Of a stretch of 8,137 nt of DNA, positions 5,235 to 8,137 are shown piece after piece. The DNA is taken from assembly GCA_038231615.1 (NCBI GenBank), contig JBBRLA010000387.1, forward strand, positions 1 through 8,137. Direction: 5' to 3'. Numbering within the stretch: position 1 is the first letter of the stretch; every line of letters starts with the position of its first letter. The notes under the pieces are model-generated. The model had not been told where the DNA came from and did not search any database. It saw nothing but the letters and a program-made list of their open reading frames with translations. This DNA is from JBBRLA01 sp038231615. GTDB taxonomy: Bacteria > Myxococcota_A > Polyangia > Palsa-1104 > JAEUJZ01. The position numbers and the translations under genes were made by a program.

Positions 5235-7391
5235 ATGTGGATGTCCTCTGCTCAGCAGCCTCTCCCCGTGGCCGTGGCCGTGGCCGTGGCTCATGGTGTT
5301 CCCCCGGCCTCGGCCCCGCGGGTGTCCTGGGGGTTTCCCGTCTTGGTTCAGGCCCTGTGCCTGGCCCTTTACATGGGCGGCTGCGTGCCTCCCGCAATAG
5401 CTCGGTCCATCGCCCAGCCCCCGTCGCAGGAGGCGGACTTCGCCCCGCGCATCGACACCCCGGCAGCGTGGCAGGCCCTTTTGGCCCGGCCCGGGTCGGA
5501 ACACATCGCCAACACCGAGGTGGTCAAGGTCCTGCTGGATAGCAGCGATGACCACATCTACTTCCTTCAAAGCCGCCGCTGGCCGATCCACTACTTCTTC
5601 GCCAGGCGCTTCCTTTCCACCGCCGCCCACCCGATCGGCGATGCCAGCGCCTTCAACCGGGCTGAGTATCACCAGAAGGAGCGGCGCTTCGTGCTCGGCT
5701 CTCTGTACCATTTCCTCGACTCGGACATCTGGGCCTTCGAACTGTATGCAGGCGATTCGCTGGACCTGAAGGAGACGGCGGCGGCCTTCGCCATCCTGCG
5801 CCGGCGCCTGTATTTCGGCGACCGCCTGCGCTATCACCCGGTGCCGGTCACCCACGAACGGGATATCGAGCAGGCGCGGACGCTGATGCCGGTGGTGACC
5901 ACGGACGAGATTTTTGGCCAGGTGCGCTACCAGGCCCTGGAACTGGGCGAGAGCTACGGCTACGTCCGCGTGCTTCACAAGGGCCAGCCCATGCAGCCTT
6001 CGGCCCTGCGCCCCTACGACATCCTGGTCATCGCCGACCTGCCCGAGGACATTCCCGTGGTGTCCGGGGTCATTTCCGGGCAGATGCAGGCGCCGCTGGG
6101 CCACATCAACGTGCTGTGCCACAACCGCCACACGCCCAACATGGCCCTGCGGGAGGCGACGGAGGACCCGCGCATCCTGGCCCTGCAAGGCAAGCTGGCC
6201 CACCTGCGGGTGGGGGGTCAGGAGTTCTCGCTGACCGCGGCGACGCAGGCGGAGGCGGAGCGTTCGTGGCACAGCAAGCGGCCCCGGCATGGGTTGACCC
6301 CGCAGCGCGACGATGACGACATCGGCCTGCCGGCGCTCTCCGAACTGAGCCTCTCGGATGTGCGGCGGGTCGGGGCCAAGGCGGCGCAGCTCGGCTGGGT
6401 GGCACACGCGCTGCCCAGCGAGGCGGTGCCCAGGGCCTTCGCCCTGCCGTTCCACGCCTACTCCCGTTTTCTCTCGGTCAACGGCTTCGATCGGCGGCTG
6501 GATGCCATGATGAAGGACCCCGCTTTCCAGAACGACCCCGAGCGCCGCCGCCGCGACCTCGACGCCCTGCGCGCGGCGATGATGGCGGGGAGCGTGCCAA
6601 AAGACGTGCTGGAACCGCTGCTTGCGCGCATCCGGCAGGTGCTTTCGCCGGGGCCCGCAGACCAGGTGCGCCTGCGATCCAGTACCAACGCCGAGGACCT
6701 GCCGGGCTTCAACGGCGCCGGCCTGTACCGCTCGACGCGGGTCGACCCGAAGGACCCGGCCGATGTATCCCGCGGCCTGCGCGAGGTGTGGTCCAGCGTG
6801 TGGCTCTTTGGCGCATATGAGGAGCGGCAGTACGCCCGGATCGATCACCGGCTGGTGGCCATGGGCATCCTGGTGCAGCAGTCGATCGACGACGACAGCG
6901 CCAACGGGGTGGCGATCACCGCCAACCCCTTCCACCAGGGACAGCCGGGCTTCTTCATCAATGCCCAGCGGTCCTCGTCTATCAGTCGGGGCAGTCGCGT
7001 CAGTCGCGGCGGCGATAACGGCGAGAGTCGCGGGGGCAGCGTGACTGGCGCCCGCGGCGACGAGGTTCCCGAGCAGATCCTGTACTATACCTACGAGGAT
7101 GGGCTGGGCTTCCAGCGTCTGTCGAAGAGTTCCCTTGCTCAGGGGAAGAATGTCCTGACCGATGCGGAGATCGAGCAGCTTCGCGCCCACCTTACGGTGA
7201 TCCATCAACGTTTCGGCGGCGACCCCTACGTCCTGAACGGCAGGGCGGTGGACGTGGAGTTCGTCGTCGGGGGCAGCCCGCGCCGGGTGATCATCGTACA
7301 GGCCCGCCCTTACACCATGAACTGGCCCGGCGACCGGCGCTGGTACGACGAGCAGGGCCAGCCGGTGGACAACGGGGCCACCGGCGATTGA
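5235..7391 (+). CDS. PEP/pyruvate-binding (PPDK N-terminal, ATP-grasp) domain protein with upstream phosphohistidine-like domain
   Basis: The protein has up to 718 residues. A hydrophobic stretch at 34-49 ends in LYMGGC (Cys50), suggesting a lipoprotein signal or anchor; the -3 Met is atypical. Starts at 5235, 5241 (ATG) or 5322 (GTG) are possible. Residues 70-260 are an unrecognised domain. Residues 262-312 (YDILVIADLPEDIPVVSGVI, then PLGHINVLCHNRHTPNMAL) resemble the swivelling phosphohistidine domain of PEP-utilising enzymes, with His290 the candidate. Residues 371-692 form the ATP-grasp domain: VGAKAAQL (Lys382), RLRSSTNAEDLPGFNGAGLY (480-498), GVAITANPF (558-566), VDVEFV and IIVQARP (686-692). 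The PEP-binding TIM barrel of PEP synthase and PPDK is absent, and the domain order is the reverse of theirs. It is probably a dikinase-like phosphotransferase of unknown substrate, possibly exported. It diverges from feoA with a 120-bp gap. I see no clear promoter. Confidence 0.85.
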   Translation: MWMSSAQQPLPVAVAVAVAHGVPPASAPRVSWGFPVLVQALCLALYMGGCVPPAIARSIAQPPSQEADFAPRIDTPAAWQALLARPGSEHIANTEVVKVLLDSSDDHIYFLQSRRWPIHYFFARRFLSTAAHPIGDASAFNRAEYHQKERRFVLGSLYHFLDSDIWAFELYAGDSLDLKETAAAFAILRRRLYFGDRLRYHPVPVTHERDIEQARTLMPVVTTDEIFGQVRYQALELGESYGYVRVLHKGQPMQPSALRPYDILVIADLPEDIPVVSGVISGQMQAPLGHINVLCHNRHTPNMALREATEDPRILALQGKLAHLRVGGQEFSLTAATQAEAERSWHSKRPRHGLTPQRDDDDIGLPALSELSLSDVRRVGAKAAQLGWVAHALPSEAVPRAFALPFHAYSRFLSVNGFDRRLDAMMKDPAFQNDPERRRRDLDALRAAMMAGSVPKDVLEPLLARIRQVLSPGPADQVRLRSSTNAEDLPGFNGAGLYRSTRVDPKDPADVSRGLREVWSSVWLFGAYEERQYARIDHRLVAMGILVQQSIDDDSANGVAITANPFHQGQPGFFINAQRSSSISRGSRVSRGGDNGESRGGSVTGARGDEVPEQILYYTYEDGLGFQRLSKSSLAQGKNVLTDAEIEQLRAHLTVIHQRFGGDPYVLNGRAVDVEFVVGGSPRRVIIVQARPYTMNWPGDRRWYDEQGQPVDNGATGD
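5266..5289. repeat. Hexamer repeat (ccgtgg) x4
   Basis: Four perfect ccgtgg copies run through the predicted N-terminus of the PEP/pyruvate-binding protein and encode alternating Val-Ala. The repeat lies before the hydrophobic stretch. It could be an N-terminal extension, or untranslated DNA if the GTG at 5322 is used. Confidence 0.75.
6982..7008. repeat. 9-bp tandem repeat x3 inside the ATP-grasp coding region
   Basis: Copies tcagtcggg, gcagtcgcg and tcagtcgcg are adjacent and in frame. They encode part of a Ser/Arg/Gly-rich insertion (about residues 579-603). Confidence 0.65.
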
Positions 7392-7427
7392 ATCGGGTTG
7401 GTACGCCGCGAATGCCGGTTGTGCTGG

Positions 7428-7982
7428 CTAGGGCTCGGACTCGGGTCTCTCCTGCAGGGTGGTGCGCAGCATGCGGTGGGCGCGCAGCCTGCGGGTGCGT
7501 ACACCCCCGATGGTCAGGCCGAGCGACTCCGCGACTTCCTCCAAAGGGCGTTCGTCGAGGTCACACAGCATGACCACGCAGCGGTAGTGTTCGGGGAGCT
7601 GCTCCACCGCCCAGCGGAGGAGTTTGGCCAGCTCGACCCCTTCGAGCTGGCCTTGGGGATGGCTGAAGGCACAGGTCCCGTGCAACCAGCTTGAATCCGC
7701 CGGCAGGTTGGCCGCGGCGCGGGTCGTGCGTTCGGCCGCGCGGCGCTCCCTGCGCATGCCCATCAGGACGGCGTTGGCACCGACCCGGTAAAGCCAGGTG
7801 CCGAGTTGCGCGTCGCCGCGGAAATCATCGACGTGGCGCAGCGCGGCCACCATGGCGTCCTGCGCGGCATCCTCGGCGCCCGAACCATCACGAAGCATGC
7901 GGCGCGCCTGTCGCACCAGCACGGGCCGACTTTCCGCGACTGCCTGGGCCATATCCCTTGCATTGCTCGTTGTCGATGTCAT
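7428..7982 (-). CDS. ECF (group 4) RNA polymerase sigma factor
   Basis: The protein has 184 residues and contains only sigma regions 2 and 4, as in ECF sigma factors. Region 2 lies at about 17-82: RQARRMLRDGSGAEDAAQDA for 2.1-2.2, then FRGDAQLGTWLYRVGANAVL for 2.3-2.4, followed by a basic RRERRAAER stretch. Region 4 lies at about 115-175: LPEHYRCVVMLCDLDERPLE, then EVAESLGLTIGGVRTRRLRA, the helix-turn-helix that reads the -35 element. An ATG at 7988 is in frame, but GGAG touches it directly. The ATG at 7982 sits 6 nt after GGAG and is preferred. No anti-sigma gene follows, because the next gene downstream is convergent and ends 36 bp away. A near-consensus promoter and a large inverted repeat lie upstream. 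The target regulon cannot be read from the window. Confidence 0.93.
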   Translation of the reverse strand: MTSTTSNARDMAQAVAESRPVLVRQARRMLRDGSGAEDAAQDAMVAALRHVDDFRGDAQLGTWLYRVGANAVLMGMRRERRAAERTTRAAANLPADSSWLHGTCAFSHPQGQLEGVELAKLLRWAVEQLPEHYRCVVMLCDLDERPLEEVAESLGLTIGGVRTRRLRAHRMLRTTLQERPESEP

Positions 7983-8012
7983 GTGCATCTCCGCATTCGA
8001 GTTTGTCTAATC

Positions 8013-8041
8013 TTTATAATACCTCCCATGGCACGTGTCAA
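8013..8041 (-). promoter_or_regulatory. Near-consensus housekeeping promoter of the ECF sigma gene
   Basis: On the minus strand, TTGACA (8041-8036, 6/6) and TATAAA (8018-8013, 5/6) are separated by exactly 17 bp. The start is expected near 8006, giving a leader of about 24 nt containing the GGAG site. Such a strong promoter would need repression or another brake, which fits the adjoining palindrome. Confidence 0.75.
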
Positions 8042-8086
8042 TAGTTTGTTTAATGTTTTCTTAAACAAACCCTTGACAGACCATGG
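8026..8086. promoter_or_regulatory. 61-bp compound inverted repeat, probable operator
   Basis: The core is a perfect 10-7-10 inverted repeat: GTTTGTTTAA (8044-8053), loop tgttttc, TTAAACAAAC (8061-8070). Flanking it symmetrically, 2 nt away on each side, are TGTCAA (8036-8041) and TTGACA (8073-8078). Outside these are CCATGG at 8026-8031 and 8081-8086, with spacers of 4 and 2 nt. The left TGTCAA is the -35 box of the sigma promoter. The core is AT-rich in a GC-rich region and lies upstream of the predicted transcript, so a DNA-binding site is more likely than an RNA hairpin. Confidence 0.65.
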
Positions 8087-8137
8087 TTGAGTGGCAAAAC
8101 TCAGTTTGAGGTTGCTTGAGCAAATACAAGATCCACG
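8087..8137. other. AT-richer intergenic end with short palindromes
   Basis: No reading frame of note is visible. The stretch holds TGAGT-ggcaaa-ACTCA (8088-8103), TTGCT-tg-AGCAA (8112-8123) and three TTGAG copies (8087, 8106, 8116). It is probably the regulatory region of a gene beyond the right edge. Confidence 0.35.

Noticed and set aside
5115..7208. A stop-free minus-strand frame that continues upstream of feoA for about 2.1 kb
   Set aside because: It lies fully antisense to the PEP/pyruvate-binding gene and its translation shows no family pattern until FeoA begins at 5114. Long antisense frames are expected in GC-rich coding DNA.
7392..7427. A terminator between the convergent dikinase-like and sigma genes
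   Set aside because: Only a 4-bp CGAT-tga-ATCG stem overlapping the stop codon is visible, with no T-run.
8073..8101. A rightward promoter using TTGACA at 8073-8078
   Set aside because: It was not annotated as a feature because the -10 candidate at 17 bp (AAAACT) matches only 3 of 6 positions. It is kept only as part of the palindrome finding.

Overview
The window is GC-rich chromosomal DNA, probably from a delta-proteobacterial or myxobacterial lineage (Myxococcota-like). This assignment is an inference. It rests on the strong G/C third-position bias, on two proteins built as a disordered Pro/Ala-rich N-terminus, one membrane helix and a TPR-type C-terminus, and on a C-terminal domain that I recall from the tails of myxobacterial Ser/Thr kinases. 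No RNA genes, CRISPR arrays, transposases or phage genes are visible. AT-rich DNA is confined to promoter and operator regions.

Layout. Positions 1-138 hold the probable tail of a gene entering from the left. A possible 33-codon ORF (157-258) and a 204-aa single-pass membrane protein (300-914, +) follow, each with a strong AGGAGG ribosome binding site. Convergent to them is a 519-aa membrane-anchored TPR protein (1058-2617, -). It has an octapeptide repeat region and a promoter placed so that the mRNA should be leaderless. Next comes a feoB-feoA ferrous iron uptake operon on the minus strand (2845-5114). The two genes overlap by ATGA, and a TATGAT promoter is followed at once by a perfect 7-3-7 inverted repeat that looks like a Fur-family operator. 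Divergent from feoA is a 718-codon PEP/pyruvate-binding (ATP-grasp) protein (5235-7391, +), whose phosphohistidine-like domain lies before the ATP-grasp domain, the reverse of PEP synthase. An ECF sigma factor (7428-7982, -) converges on it.

The sigma-factor promoter (TTGACA-17-TATAAA) abuts a 61-bp compound inverted repeat, which carries a second outward-facing TTGACA pointing off the right edge. This symmetric switch is the most unusual structure in the window.

Functionally, only feoA and feoB clearly work together, as a GTP-dependent Fe2+ importer and its accessory protein under probable iron control. The other genes look like independent units. I see no defence or mobile system. The most novel candidates are the symmetric operator at the right end and the rearranged dikinase-like protein.
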